IMG/VR virus record: IMGVR_UViG_3300033153_013473
Coordinates: 1 to 37,817 of that record
Source: a virus
Reading direction: 5' to 3' (one strand)
Length of the DNA: 37,817 nucleotides
The notes beneath the pieces were generated by a model, which saw only the letters and a list, made by a program, of their open reading frames with translations, was not told the origin of the DNA and did not search any database. The position numbers and the translations under genes are program-made. Position 1 is the first letter of the stretch. Every line of letters begins with the position of its first letter. Shown one piece after another: positions 1 through 8,265 of the stretch.

Positions 1-114
1 CCTGGAAGACTTTCCGGAGGCCGTTTACCCCGTGCGATGCCTGGAGGGCATCGCCAACCGCTGCGCGGGGCAGCTCTACCAGGGCAAGAGCACGTACATC
101 GAGTGGACGGCACG
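1..114. repeat. Terminal direct repeat, copy 1 (circular overlap)
   Basis: Bases 1-114 are identical to 37704-37817. The repeat lies inside the large terminase gene, and the reading frame entering from the right end continues exactly into the left end. This is what an assembly overlap of a circular or circularly permuted molecule looks like, so the unique length is 37,703 bp. Confidence 0.95.
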
Positions 115-1648
115 CGAGATCGTATTTGCCACGATCCCCGGCGCCCGGGCGGGCGGAGCCATCATCAGAGTTGCGGGGATCACGGGCGGAATCCGGGGAA
201 TGAAGCATAAGCGTGCCGACGGACACGCTGCTCGCCCCGATCTGGTCGTTCTGGACGATCCGCAGACCGACCAGTCCGCCCGCAGCCTTTCACAATCCGC
301 AATGCGCGAAAGCGTGCTGGCCGGTGCGGTCCTCGGCCTGGCCGGACCGCGAAAGAAGATATCGGGCATCATGCCCTGTACCGTGATTCGCCCCGGCGAC
401 ATGGCCGATCGCATTCTGGACAGGGATAAGCACCCCGAATGGCAGGGCGAGCGGATGAAGATGATGTATTCCTTGCCGAAGAATGAAAAGCTGTGGGCCA
501 GGTATGCAGAGATCCGCGCGGACAGCTTGAGAATGGGCAGGGGCGGGAAAGAGGCGACTGAATTCTATCGTCAGCACCGCGAACAGATGGACAAGGGCGC
601 GGTTGTCGCATGGCCGGAGCGGCACAACAAGGATGAGCTATCGGGCATCCAGCACGCCATGAACCTGAAGATGCGCGACGAGGCCGCATTCTGGGCCGAA
701 TACCAGAACGAGCCGCTGCCCGAACAGGAACAGCGGGATCGGCTCGATCCTGATGTCGTTGCGGCCAAGACCAACGGACGGCCCCGCAAGCAGGTACCGG
801 CATCTTGCGATCTTCTGACCGCCTTCGTGGATGTGCAGGAGAGGCTGCTCTTCTACGTGGTGGCGGCCTGGGAGTCGAACTTCACGGGCTACGTCGTGGA
901 TTACGGCACCTACCCGGACCAGGGGCGAGCGCGGTTTACCAGCCGGGATGCTCAGCGCACCTTGCGCCGCGCTCACCGGGGAACGGGCGTGGAGGGAGCG
1001 ATATATGCAGGCCTGGAAGTGCTGATAAAGGGCCTCGCCGGGACCGAATGGCCACGAGAGGATGGGACTGTCATGCGCATCGGGCTCTGCCTGGTGGATC
1101 AGGGCTGGAAGACCGATGTGGTGCACCAGTTCTGCCGGCAGAGCGAACATGCCGCGATACTGATGCCGGCGCGGGGACATGGTGTGACCGCTTCGCAGAA
1201 ACCGATCAACGAATACGATCGCAAGCGTGGCGACAGGATCGGTCACCACTGGTGGATTCCCTCCGTCACGAAGAAGCGAACGCTGCGGCATGTCGAGGTT
1301 GACACGAACTACTGGAAAAGCTTTGTGGAGGAGCGTTTTCGCACGGCGATCGGCGATCCAGGGTGCCTGTCCCTTTTCGGCAGGAAAGCCGACCTGCATC
1401 GCTTGTTTGCAGAGCACATAACGGCCGAATATCGGGTGACGACATCGGGGCGGGGCCGAACCGTGGACGAGTGGAAGCTCCCGCCGAACCAGCCCGATAA
1501 TCACTGGTTTGACTGCCTGGTCGGCTGCGCGGCGGCAGCGTCCATGCGCGGCATCGCACTGACGACCATGATCGGGGGCAGGTCGCAAGAGGCGGTTCGG
1601 AAACCCCTCAAGTTGTCGGAACTTCAGCGGCGGAAGTGGGGGCGATGA
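1..1648 (+). CDS. terL: Terminase large subunit, 3' part (continues from 37084-37817)
   Basis: This is the C-terminal 538+ residues of a lambda gpA-like large terminase, the ATP-driven motor that cuts phage DNA and pumps it into the prohead. Joined across the circular junction the whole protein is 755 residues (start 37084, stop 1648). This part carries a Walker B-like LVVLDD stretch (about residues 288-293 of the joined protein), followed by the nuclease region with acidic residues in AFVDVQ and DCLVGCAAAASMRG near the end. The Walker A motif is in the other piece. The stop overlaps the next start (ATGA at 1645-1648), so the zinc-ribbon gene is translationally coupled. The gene is broken only by the window ends. 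Confidence 0.93.
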   Translation, partial: LEDFPEAVYPVRCLEGIANRCAGQLYQGKSTYIEWTAREIVFATIPGARAGGAIIRVAGITGGIRGMKHKRADGHAARPDLVVLDDPQTDQSARSLSQSAMRESVLAGAVLGLAGPRKKISGIMPCTVIRPGDMADRILDRDKHPEWQGERMKMMYSLPKNEKLWARYAEIRADSLRMGRGGKEATEFYRQHREQMDKGAVVAWPERHNKDELSGIQHAMNLKMRDEAAFWAEYQNEPLPEQEQRDRLDPDVVAAKTNGRPRKQVPASCDLLTAFVDVQERLLFYVVAAWESNFTGYVVDYGTYPDQGRARFTSRDAQRTLRRAHRGTGVEGAIYAGLEVLIKGLAGTEWPREDGTVMRIGLCLVDQGWKTDVVHQFCRQSEHAAILMPARGHGVTASQKPINEYDRKRGDRIGHHWWIPSVTKKRTLRHVEVDTNYWKSFVEERFRTAIGDPGCLSLFGRKADLHRLFAEHITAEYRVTTSGRGRTVDEWKLPPNQPDNHWFDCLVGCAAAASMRGIALTTMIGGRSQEAVRKPLKLSELQRRKWGR

Positions 1649-1836
1649 GATTGTCTCAGCTACAAAAAGGCGATGAGGAACGGGGCATCTGCTGCCCGAG
1701 GTGCGGCTGCCGACACGTGCCGGTGCTGTACACGCGGCCGAGCATTCTGGGCAAGATCATGCGGCGCCGGGAATGCCGAAACTGCGGGCACAGGTTCACA
1801 ACATTTGAAAAAGCATCGGAGAAAATTGCGGGCTGA
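1645..1836 (+). CDS. NrdR-like zinc-ribbon DNA-binding protein
   Basis: A 63-residue protein made of a single zinc ribbon: CPRC at 17-20, an Arg-rich strand RRREC, RNC to Cys47, then RFTTFE. That last motif and the Cys spacing match the N-terminal zinc ribbon of the ribonucleotide reductase repressor NrdR, but the ATP-cone domain is absent. The start was taken at ATG 1645, overlapping the terL stop; a GTG at 1636 is possible. Stand-alone zinc ribbons in phages (for example P2 Ogr, a different family) act as transcription regulators. Two 16-bp palindromes resembling paired NrdR boxes lie 44 bp downstream, so autoregulation or control of the head operon is inferred. The fold is clear; the role is inference. 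Confidence 0.8.
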   Translation: MRLSQLQKGDEERGICCPRCGCRHVPVLYTRPSILGKIMRRRECRNCGHRFTTFEKASEKIAG

Positions 1837-1879
1837 AACGGCTACTCCGCCCCGCGAAGCCCGCCAAGAAGGGGCCAAA

Positions 1880-1925
1880 GTTACATATATGTAACAAAAA
1901 ACGACCAAAATTACATATCTGTAAC
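1880..1925. promoter_or_regulatory. Paired 16-bp palindromes, NrdR-box-like operators
   Basis: GTTACATATATGTAAC (1880-1895) is a perfect palindrome. ATTACATATCTGTAAC (1910-1925) is a near copy. Each sits in a 21-bp direct repeat beginning CCAAA, and the copies are 30 bp apart (about three helical turns). Known NrdR boxes are 16-bp palindromes with an ATATAT centre, arranged in pairs about three turns apart. The pair lies just downstream of an NrdR-like zinc-ribbon gene and 8 bp upstream of a candidate -35 box. Confidence 0.65.
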
Positions 1926-1933
1926 TGAAGGGG

Positions 1934-1962
1934 TTGCAACAGAACGCAAGTCCGCGCACAAT
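1934..1962 (+). promoter_or_regulatory. Candidate sigma70 promoter for the head operon leader
   Basis: TTGCAA (1934-1939), a 17-bp spacer and CACAAT (1957-1962) give four of six matches in each box. The same GGGTTGCAA -35 context with a 17-bp spacer occurs in the better promoter at 33300-33328. Transcription would start near 1969 and run into the leader hairpin and the portal-capsid genes. Confidence 0.4.
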
Positions 1963-2029
1963 GGAGATAGACAATAGGGCGACGGTGATGCCGAGTGATC
2001 TCCGGCAGATCGTGGAGCCAGGAAGAGTC

Positions 2030-2070
2030 GGGCCGTGTGGGGCCACACACTCACGCGGCCCTTTCTTTTT
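2030..2070 (+). terminator. Intrinsic terminator-like hairpin in the head operon leader
   Basis: GGGCCGTGTG (2030-2039) can pair with CACGCGGCCC (2052-2061), ten pairs with one U-G, and is followed by TTTCTTTTT (2062-2070). It lies between the palindrome pair/promoter and the first head gene. It would either end the terminase/zinc-ribbon transcript or attenuate a leader RNA of about 100 nt. The rest of the 269-bp gap 1837-2105 holds no credible gene. Confidence 0.6.
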
Positions 2071-2105
2071 GGCTTCGTGCTACAAGGCAAAGTAGAGGGA
2101 AGGCA

Positions 2106-2303
2106 ATGCCGGACGAAGTTCAGACGGCGATAGAGGAGGGCGCGCAGAAGCCCAAGCGGATGCGAGGCGACGAGGGCGAGGTCGAGCAGCATTCGCTCAA
2201 AGATCTGATCGAGGCGGATCGGTATCTCTCCAGCAAGGCCGCGGTCGCCAAGCAGCACCGAGGCCTCCGCTGGAACGTGCTCAAGCATCCTGGAGCGGCC
2301 TGA
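2106..2303 (+). CDS. Small conserved head protein between terminase and portal (gpW position)
   Basis: A 65-residue charged protein whose C-terminal half, QHSLKDLIEADRYLSSKAAV then RGLRWNVLKHPGAA, is typical of a short protein found between large terminase and portal in gpA-type phages. By size and position it corresponds to lambda gpW, a head-completion protein that caps the portal, but I cannot show homology. The start at 2106 has a GAGGGA ribosome site, and the TGATG overlap couples it to the portal gene. Upstream codons in the same frame run through the terminator hairpin and are not part of the gene. Confidence 0.7.
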   Translation: MPDEVQTAIEEGAQKPKRMRGDEGEVEQHSLKDLIEADRYLSSKAAVAKQHRGLRWNVLKHPGAA

Positions 2304-3778
2304 TGGCTCTATTCGGCTGGTTGCGGCGGTCAAAACAGAAACCACGCCAGACCCTGCGGGAACGCCAGGCGGCTCTGCCGCTGAAGCGCTTGCGGCTGCG
2401 GGCAACTTATGACGCGGCCCAATCCACGACCCAGACCAGCCGTCACTGGGCGGCGGCCGACGCGCTGAGCGCGGACCGTGCAAATAGTTACAGCGTTCGC
2501 AAGACGCTGCGGCAACGGGCCCGTTATGAGGTCGCCAACAATTCCTATGCGCGTGGCATCCTGGAGACCTATGTGAATGATGTCGTCGGGACAGGTCCCC
2601 GCCTTCAGGTGCTCACAGACGACGAGGAGTTGAACGATGCCGTCGAGGCGGCCTGGAGGGAATGGAGCCTGGCCGTGAGCCTGGCCCGAAAACTTCGCAC
2701 GCTCCACCGGGCGCGCGTCTGCGACGGCGAGGGATTCGCCCACATGCGAACAAATCCGAAAATTGACTGCCCCGTCCAGCTTGACCTCGCACTGATCGAA
2801 TGTGATCGCGTCGCATCGCCACAACTCACCCTCGACGCGAAAAACGTGGACGGCGTGATTCTGGATGAGTATGGCAATGTCGAGGAATACCAGGTGCTGA
2901 AAGGCCACCCAGGGGGCGCTGACTTCTCCGTCGGCTACGAGCACGATGTCATTCCCGCCCAATACATGCTGCACTGGTTCCGGATGGACAGGCCGGAGCA
3001 ACACAGGGGCGTGCCGGAAATTATGCCGGCCCTCGAGCTTTTCGGGCAATTACGGCGATACACGCAGGCCGTCCTGAGCGCTGCCGAGACGGCGGCGGAT
3101 ATAGCCGCGATTCTCTGGACCGATGCCCCCGCCGATGGCGAGGCGGAAGTCGTTGAGCCGCTCGATGCGATTGAGCTTCAGCGTAACATGATGCTCTCCA
3201 TGCCGGCCGGCTGGCGCATGGATCAGATGAAAACCGAACATCCGCCGACAACCTATCCTGATTTCAAGCAAGAGGTTCTCAAAGAGATTGCCCGCTGCGT
3301 GGCCATGCCCTACAACCTGGCCGCCGGAGACAGCAGTAAATCCAACTTCGCGTCCGGGCGCCTCGATCACCAGGGCTACCAGAGGATGATATCCGTCACG
3401 CAGTTCGACATGGGGCAGGAAATTGTTAATGCGATCTTGACGGAATGGCTCGCCGAAGCGCGAATGGCTTACGGATTTGATCTGCCGGCGAGCTTTGAAC
3501 ACGTCTGGTTCTGGGACGGCCCGAACTACGCGATCAATCCGCTGCAGGAGGCGAAGGCTCAAGCGACGCGCTTGAAGAATCACACTACGACGTTCGCGCA
3601 TGAGTACGCTCGCCAGGGGCGGGACTGGCAAAAGGAGTTCCGGCAGTGCGCCAGGGAGCTTCGCGAGATGCAGAAACTTGGGCTGCCACAGCCGGAGCCC
3701 GAAAAGGGTGTCGCGGCAGAAGCCAGTGATGCCATTGAAGAATTGATGCAGGAGGTGGAGGATGCCTTATCCAAGTGA
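2303..3778 (+). CDS. Portal protein, lambda gpB family
   Basis: A 491-residue portal protein. Twelve copies would form the ring at one capsid vertex through which terminase pumps DNA and to which the tail attaches. Lambda-type features are visible: a basic N-terminus, the NNSYARGILETYVNDVVG segment near residue 80, RVCDGEGFAHM, the FRMDRPEQHRGVPEI segment near residue 230, and NLAAGDSSKSNFASGR in the crown/stem region. The length is usual for the family. The start overlaps the preceding stop (TGATG) and the 3' end overlaps the protease-capsid gene by 17 bp, the standard head-operon order. Confidence 0.92.
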   Translation: MALFGWLRRSKQKPRQTLRERQAALPLKRLRLRATYDAAQSTTQTSRHWAAADALSADRANSYSVRKTLRQRARYEVANNSYARGILETYVNDVVGTGPRLQVLTDDEELNDAVEAAWREWSLAVSLARKLRTLHRARVCDGEGFAHMRTNPKIDCPVQLDLALIECDRVASPQLTLDAKNVDGVILDEYGNVEEYQVLKGHPGGADFSVGYEHDVIPAQYMLHWFRMDRPEQHRGVPEIMPALELFGQLRRYTQAVLSAAETAADIAAILWTDAPADGEAEVVEPLDAIELQRNMMLSMPAGWRMDQMKTEHPPTTYPDFKQEVLKEIARCVAMPYNLAAGDSSKSNFASGRLDHQGYQRMISVTQFDMGQEIVNAILTEWLAEARMAYGFDLPASFEHVWFWDGPNYAINPLQEAKAQATRLKNHTTTFAHEYARQGRDWQKEFRQCARELREMQKLGLPQPEPEKGVAAEASDAIEELMQEVEDALSK

Positions 3779-6452
3779 ACATTCAGCTCGTTTGAGAGAT
3801 CCGGATCGCTACGAGAAGTTCCGCCGCCAGAACGACAAGTTTGGTTCCGGAATACACGCCATCTGGGGCATCACCGCGGAGGGGAAGGCGGAGCTTCAGG
3901 CCATCCGGTTTGATGCGAGCACGTTTACGGCGGCCGACGCGAAGAAGTGGCTGAAGGAGCACGGTTACAAGCCGATCCGCTTCGAGCCTGCCAGCGATAA
4001 GAAAGCTCAAGCTCGGGGAAGCACAAAATACGAGTGCGAATGTCTTGACTGCGGCGGCCGTCTGAGAAGCGAGCAGCACTGCCGGGACATCAGGTGTCCC
4101 CAATGCGGCGGAGAGATGCGCCGCGTGGAACGGCCCGGCCCAGGGCAGCGAACGCCGGCCGATGGGTCCGGGAACAACGGCCTGGAGGCGGCCTTTTCGC
4201 ACAATTCCAGCACCGATGAGGATGAGCCGGACTGGGCCTCGGTGGACAAGACGAAACTTCCGCGGGCCGCTTTCGCCTGGCAGGGCGAGCCTGGCAAGAA
4301 ATCCACGTGGGGCTATGCGCATCACTGGGTGAAAGGGGGGAAGTCCCTCGACGAGAACGGCATCTACGAGGATGGCGTTCTTCTGCTCCACCGGCAGGGC
4401 CTGGGTGTGGCCTATGCCGCCGCAATGGGCGCACGGACCGGCAAGAAGGCGGCAAATGTCGTGATTGACCACCTGGAGAGGCATCGCAAGGACATCGGCA
4501 CGGGGGAAAAGGTAGCGCAATCCGGCGTGCAGCTCGAGCTGGAGGCCGCTGGAAGGGTCAGGGTCCACGGCGTGGCATACAGCGGCGGCAAGATGAAGCT
4601 GTCCGGCTGGCGATACCCGGTCGTTGTTGACCTGGCCGGTCTGGAGATACCGGAGAAAGTCCCGCTGTTGACAAATCATGAGAATCGCCCCGGTGCGCGC
4701 ATCGGCCTGGTCAGCGCGCACGTCGAGGGAGACAGGCTCCTGTTAGAGGGCGAGGTGCTCTCGAGCAGCGAGGTTGCGCAGGGTGTGCTTGAGCAGGCCC
4801 GTGCGGGTGGCGACTGGCAGCTCTCAATCGGCGCCGAGGTGGAAGAGAGCGAGCTGGTTCGGGGCAAACGGGAGGTGAACGGGCAGGAGCAAACTGGACC
4901 GTTCTATTGTGTGACGAAAGCAATATTGCGGGAAGTTTCTGTGTTACCGGTAGGAGCCGATCATTCCAGCAAGTTGCAGGTGGCGGCTCGATTCGTTTTG
5001 GAAGGAGGGAATCAGATGGAGTTTGAAAAATGGCTTGAAGCAAAGGGCCTCGATGTGGCAGCGATGTCGGAGGACAAGATCGCTGAGCTGAAGGCTCAGT
5101 GGAAGGCGGAGATGAAGGCCAAAGAGCCGGATCCCCGCCCGGAGGCTGGAGATCTCGAGGCGGCTGCCGTGGCCGACCTCCGCAAGGCCTCAGCGGAAGA
5201 GTCGAAAAGGATCGCCAGGGTGCGCCAACTGTGCGCCGGAAAGCATCCGGACATCGAGGCGAAGGCCATCGAGGAGGGATGGGACGAGACGAAGGTTGAG
5301 CTGGAGGTCCTGCGGGCCAACCGGCCGAAGGGACTCTACGTGCAGTCGGGGACTCGTGACGCGACCCCGAAGATCCTGGAGGCTGCCATTCGGCTGGGAG
5401 GCGTTGAAAAAAGCGAGGTCGTCGAGGAGGTGTACGATGAGGACATCCTGGAGCGCGCTGATGCGTTTCGCGGCCTGGGCCTCAAGCGGCTGATCGCCAT
5501 TTCCTGCGAGCTGGACGGCGTGACGCCGCCCATGCCTTCGGCGGGAGACCAGGATTACCTGGAAGCCGCCTTCAGCACGACCACGCTCAGCGGCATCCTG
5601 GGGAACGTGGCAAACAAGGTGGCGCTGTCTGCGTACAAGAGCATTACGAGCGCTGCCCGGCTCGTCGCTCAGAAGCTGACGGCCAACGACTTCAAAACGC
5701 ACACCGGCTACCGGCTGACCGGTAATAGCGTTTTTGACGAGGTAGGAGAAGGAGGAGAGCTGAAGCACTTCGATCTGAATGAGCAGAGCTACAGCTTCTC
5801 GGTCGACACCTACGGGCGGATCCTTGCGTTGACGCGCCAGCAGATCATCAACGATGACCTGAACGTGTTCACGCAGATTCCCCAGATGTTCGGGCGCGGT
5901 GCGGCCTTGAAGCTGGAGAGCCTGTTCTGGACGCTGGTGCTGGCCAATACGGATAGCTTCTTCAAGAGCGGTAATGGCAACCTCATCACCGCTACCCTGG
6001 GCTCTTCCGGCCTGTCGTCCGCTGTCGCCAAGCTGATGAAGCAGACCGATTCGGATGGCAATCCGATCGTGCTGAATCCGAAGTTCCTGGTTGTGCCGCC
6101 CGAGCTGTTCGCAACGGCACAGGAGCTTTACACTTCGAAGACGGTCATTCTGGGCGGCACCACGAAGACGCCCAATGCTAACATACACCAGGGCAAGTAC
6201 CAGCCCATCCCGAGCCCGTACCTGAGCAACTCGAACTATACGGGCTACAGCACGACCGCCTGGTATCTGTTTGCCGATCCGGCAGAGGTGGCGGCATTCG
6301 GCATCGCCTACCTGCGCGGCAACGAGACGCCAACGTTCGAGCCGGCGACTCTGGCTGGCGATGTGCTCGGCAAGGGCTGGCGCGGCTACTGGGACATCGG
6401 CGTCTGCCAGATTGATCATCGGGGCGCCGTGAAGTCTACAGGTGCTGGCTAA
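3762..6452 (+). CDS. Prohead protease - scaffold - major capsid fusion protein
   Basis: An 896-residue protein with several head functions in one frame. Residues 1-80 form a small N-terminal domain. Residues 90-118 contain a zinc ribbon (Cys92/94/97, Cys107, Cys112/115). Residues 155-245 form a second conserved domain. Residues 262-412 form a Mu I-like prohead protease with candidate catalytic His306 (LTNHEN) and Ser355 (WQLSIG). Residues 419-520 are charged and helical, scaffold-like. The remainder resembles the Mu major head subunit (gpT), with the ALTRQQIINDDL motif. In Mu and lambda these are separate or nested products, so self-cleavage by the protease is expected to release the capsid protein. 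A strong internal ribosome site at 5002-5018 could also make the capsid part alone. Confidence 0.88.
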   Translation: MPYPSEHSARLRDPDRYEKFRRQNDKFGSGIHAIWGITAEGKAELQAIRFDASTFTAADAKKWLKEHGYKPIRFEPASDKKAQARGSTKYECECLDCGGRLRSEQHCRDIRCPQCGGEMRRVERPGPGQRTPADGSGNNGLEAAFSHNSSTDEDEPDWASVDKTKLPRAAFAWQGEPGKKSTWGYAHHWVKGGKSLDENGIYEDGVLLLHRQGLGVAYAAAMGARTGKKAANVVIDHLERHRKDIGTGEKVAQSGVQLELEAAGRVRVHGVAYSGGKMKLSGWRYPVVVDLAGLEIPEKVPLLTNHENRPGARIGLVSAHVEGDRLLLEGEVLSSSEVAQGVLEQARAGGDWQLSIGAEVEESELVRGKREVNGQEQTGPFYCVTKAILREVSVLPVGADHSSKLQVAARFVLEGGNQMEFEKWLEAKGLDVAAMSEDKIAELKAQWKAEMKAKEPDPRPEAGDLEAAAVADLRKASAEESKRIARVRQLCAGKHPDIEAKAIEEGWDETKVELEVLRANRPKGLYVQSGTRDATPKILEAAIRLGGVEKSEVVEEVYDEDILERADAFRGLGLKRLIAISCELDGVTPPMPSAGDQDYLEAAFSTTTLSGILGNVANKVALSAYKSITSAARLVAQKLTANDFKTHTGYRLTGNSVFDEVGEGGELKHFDLNEQSYSFSVDTYGRILALTRQQIINDDLNVFTQIPQMFGRGAALKLESLFWTLVLANTDSFFKSGNGNLITATLGSSGLSSAVAKLMKQTDSDGNPIVLNPKFLVVPPELFATAQELYTSKTVILGGTTKTPNANIHQGKYQPIPSPYLSNSNYTGYSTTAWYLFADPAEVAAFGIAYLRGNETPTFEPATLAGDVLGKGWRGYWDIGVCQIDHRGAVKSTGAG
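5002..5018 (+). promoter_or_regulatory. Internal ribosome site and in-frame ATG for scaffold-capsid product
   Basis: AAGGAGG at 5002-5008 is followed after 7 nt by ATG at 5016, codon 419 of the protease-capsid fusion and in the same frame. Initiation here would give a 478-residue scaffold-capsid protein without the protease, like the nested lambda C/Nu3 genes. It falls exactly at the domain boundary between protease and scaffold. Confidence 0.65.
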
Positions 6453-6457
6453 AATCC

Positions 6458-6486
6458 GGGGGCCAACCGGCTTGAGCCGATTGCCC
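6458..6486 (+). other. Hairpin between capsid and decoration genes
   Basis: GGGG...AACCGGCT (6458-6472) can fold on AGCCGATTGCCCC (6474-6486) with small bulges. There is no T-run after it, so it is more likely an mRNA-processing or stability hairpin than a terminator. The gap 6453-6534 otherwise holds only the AGGAGG (6521-6526) of the next gene. Confidence 0.35.
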
Positions 6487-6534
6487 CACCGCTTCGGTTC
6501 TTGATGTCTTTCAGCAAAGAAGGAGGATTTTCAG

Positions 6535-6876
6535 ATGGCCACTCCGACTGTGAAATTCGTTGCGACGGGCGACAGCGTGGATTACACGCCCGACTCGGCT
6601 GTTTCGGCGGGCGATGTTGTGGTGCAAGGAGAGCTCATCGGCGTTTCAATGCAGGATATTGCCGCCGGCGACCTCGGCGCCCTGGCGGTCAGCGGCATCT
6701 TTGATTTCCCCAAGGATACCGGCTCCGCCTCGGCGATCTCGGCGGGCGCGAAGGCGTACTGGGACGAGGAGAACGAGCAGGCGACTGCCACCGCCGATTC
6801 GAACGTCTACCTCGGAAAGGCGATCGCGGCTGCCGCTGCATCTGATTCCACCGTTCGTGTGCGCATGAGTCAGTGA
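6535..6876 (+). CDS. Capsid decoration / head-fibre protein, DUF2190 type
   Basis: A 113-residue protein with the repeated small beta pattern of the DUF2190 family: TGDSVDYTPDSAVSAGDVVV, GELIGVSMQDIAAG and GIFDFPK. Members sit next to major capsid genes and are thought to decorate the capsid surface or act as head fibres. The start is supported by AGGAGG at 6521-6526. Being directly behind the capsid gene and ahead of the glycosyltransferase pair makes it one possible acceptor of glycosylation, which is inference. Confidence 0.8.
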   Translation: MATPTVKFVATGDSVDYTPDSAVSAGDVVVQGELIGVSMQDIAAGDLGALAVSGIFDFPKDTGSASAISAGAKAYWDEENEQATATADSNVYLGKAIAAAAASDSTVRVRMSQ

Positions 6877-6966
6877 GGTATCTTCACCTCCCGGCTGAGA
6901 GCGCAGCATGGGTCGGTGGGCGATGCGCCACAGGCCGGGCGCCCGCCGCTGATGTCCGGGATTCTC

Positions 6967-8265
6967 ATGGCTCGCAGTTGTGCAGACACACGGGGTCCGA
7001 TGATCGAGGCGATTAAACGCCTCGATCCTGGTCCCAGGCCACAGATAGTGGATGCTGGGATGGGCGCGGGCTGTCTCGGCGAGGAGATCCGCAGGGTGTT
7101 CCCCGGTGCCGAGCTGACGGGTGTTGATTGCTGGCTGCGCTACCTGGTTGATCCGGCCTGCCGAAATACCGAGGGATGGCCCTCTCTATCGCTCTATGAT
7201 TCGCTGATCGGCGGGGCGGAAGGTGACTTGCTGCATTTCCTCTGGCGCGCGCCCAACGGCAGCTATGACTTGGTGGTCCTGGGCGATGTCCTTGAGCACC
7301 TTCGGCCGGAGACCGCCCTGGAGGTCCTGACTCGTGCACGAAACGTGGCGCGGCTCGGCGTTGTCGTCAACACGCCCATTTCGGAATTTCCCCAGGGGAT
7401 AATGTGGGACAATGCGAACGAGATTCACCAATTCTGGTGGCCACGCGAGAAATGGGAATCGCTGGGCGGCGAATACGTCGGCGGAAGCGACCGTGTGGGC
7501 TGCTTCCTGTTTCGGGCAGCCCCGCAAACGAAGCCCCGGCTTTCGGTCGTAATCCCTGCTTTCAACCGTCGCGCTTACATGGACCTTTGCATTCGCTCGC
7601 TGCTGCGAACGGTGGCACCTCCGTATCGGTTTGAGATCATCGTGGTGGACGACGGCAGCCTCGACGGGACGGATGAATACGTGCGGCGTGAGTTCGGATG
7701 GCAAAACCTCCGCTGCATCCGGCGCACCAAGAACATCGGCAAACCGAACTGCCCCGGTCTGGCGCGCAATGTAGGCCTGCGGGCAGCGCGTGGCCGTTGG
7801 GTCGCCTTCGTGGACTCGGATGTGCTCCATTGTCACGACATCATTGCCGCCACGCTCGATCAGGTGCAGGAAGCAGGACTCTGGCGTGCCTGGGGCACGT
7901 GGATAATGGAGCGCGACCACGACAACGCCACTACTGTAGGGTTCGAGGGCGGGCGGGATTGCGAGCTTCCGGGCCTGATGTGGTGGTGTGCAGAGCGAGA
8001 GCTCCTGATCAAAATCGGCGGGTTCGACGAGCGGTTCACGGATTACGGTGCCGAAGATTTCGATATCTGGGCGCGGCTGCTCCGATGCAACCTCGAAAAA
8101 AGATACATAAAGGGCCAGTTTGCGGTAGGACTCTACGCCTCGCGCGGGTTGCAATCTACGGGCGGTGTCATCAGCCGCGAGCAGAATATCGCTCAACACA
8201 AGCTCTGGCGTGAGGATCAAACGATTGTTCGCAACAAGGACATCGCATGGGGAGAACCCTGGTGA
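6967..8265 (+). CDS. Methyltransferase - family 2 glycosyltransferase fusion
   Basis: A two-domain enzyme, 432 residues from ATG 6967 (ATG 6952 and GTG 6916 are in frame; none has a clear ribosome site). The first part is a SAM-dependent methyltransferase fold: motif I IVDAGMGAGCLGEEIRR, acidic strand-2 end TGVDC, and YDLVVLGDVLEHL. The second part is a GT-A glycosyltransferase of family 2: RLSVVIPAFNRRAYM, IIVVDDGSLDGTDEY, a DSD metal site in WVAFVDSDVL, and GGFDERFTDYGAEDFDIW with the likely catalytic acid. It overlaps the next glycosyltransferase by 19 bp and interrupts the normal head operon order. It probably builds a methylated or elongated glycan on a virion protein or the host surface; the substrate is unknown. 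Confidence 0.85.
   Translation: MARSCADTRGPMIEAIKRLDPGPRPQIVDAGMGAGCLGEEIRRVFPGAELTGVDCWLRYLVDPACRNTEGWPSLSLYDSLIGGAEGDLLHFLWRAPNGSYDLVVLGDVLEHLRPETALEVLTRARNVARLGVVVNTPISEFPQGIMWDNANEIHQFWWPREKWESLGGEYVGGSDRVGCFLFRAAPQTKPRLSVVIPAFNRRAYMDLCIRSLLRTVAPPYRFEIIVVDDGSLDGTDEYVRREFGWQNLRCIRRTKNIGKPNCPGLARNVGLRAARGRWVAFVDSDVLHCHDIIAATLDQVQEAGLWRAWGTWIMERDHDNATTVGFEGGRDCELPGLMWWCAERELLIKIGGFDERFTDYGAEDFDIWARLLRCNLEKRYIKGQFAVGLYASRGLQSTGGVISREQNIAQHKLWREDQTIVRNKDIAWGEPW

Noticed and set aside
638-1588. 316-residue minus-strand frame over terL
   Set aside because: Shadow of the terminase gene, no ribosome site and no family motif.
5190-6419. 409-residue open frame on the minus strand
   Set aside because: It is antisense to the well-supported capsid part of the fusion gene and its protein has no motif; high GC makes long antisense frames common here.
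7186-8220. 344-residue minus-strand frame
   Set aside because: Antisense shadow of the methyltransferase-glycosyltransferase gene, whose motifs are clear.
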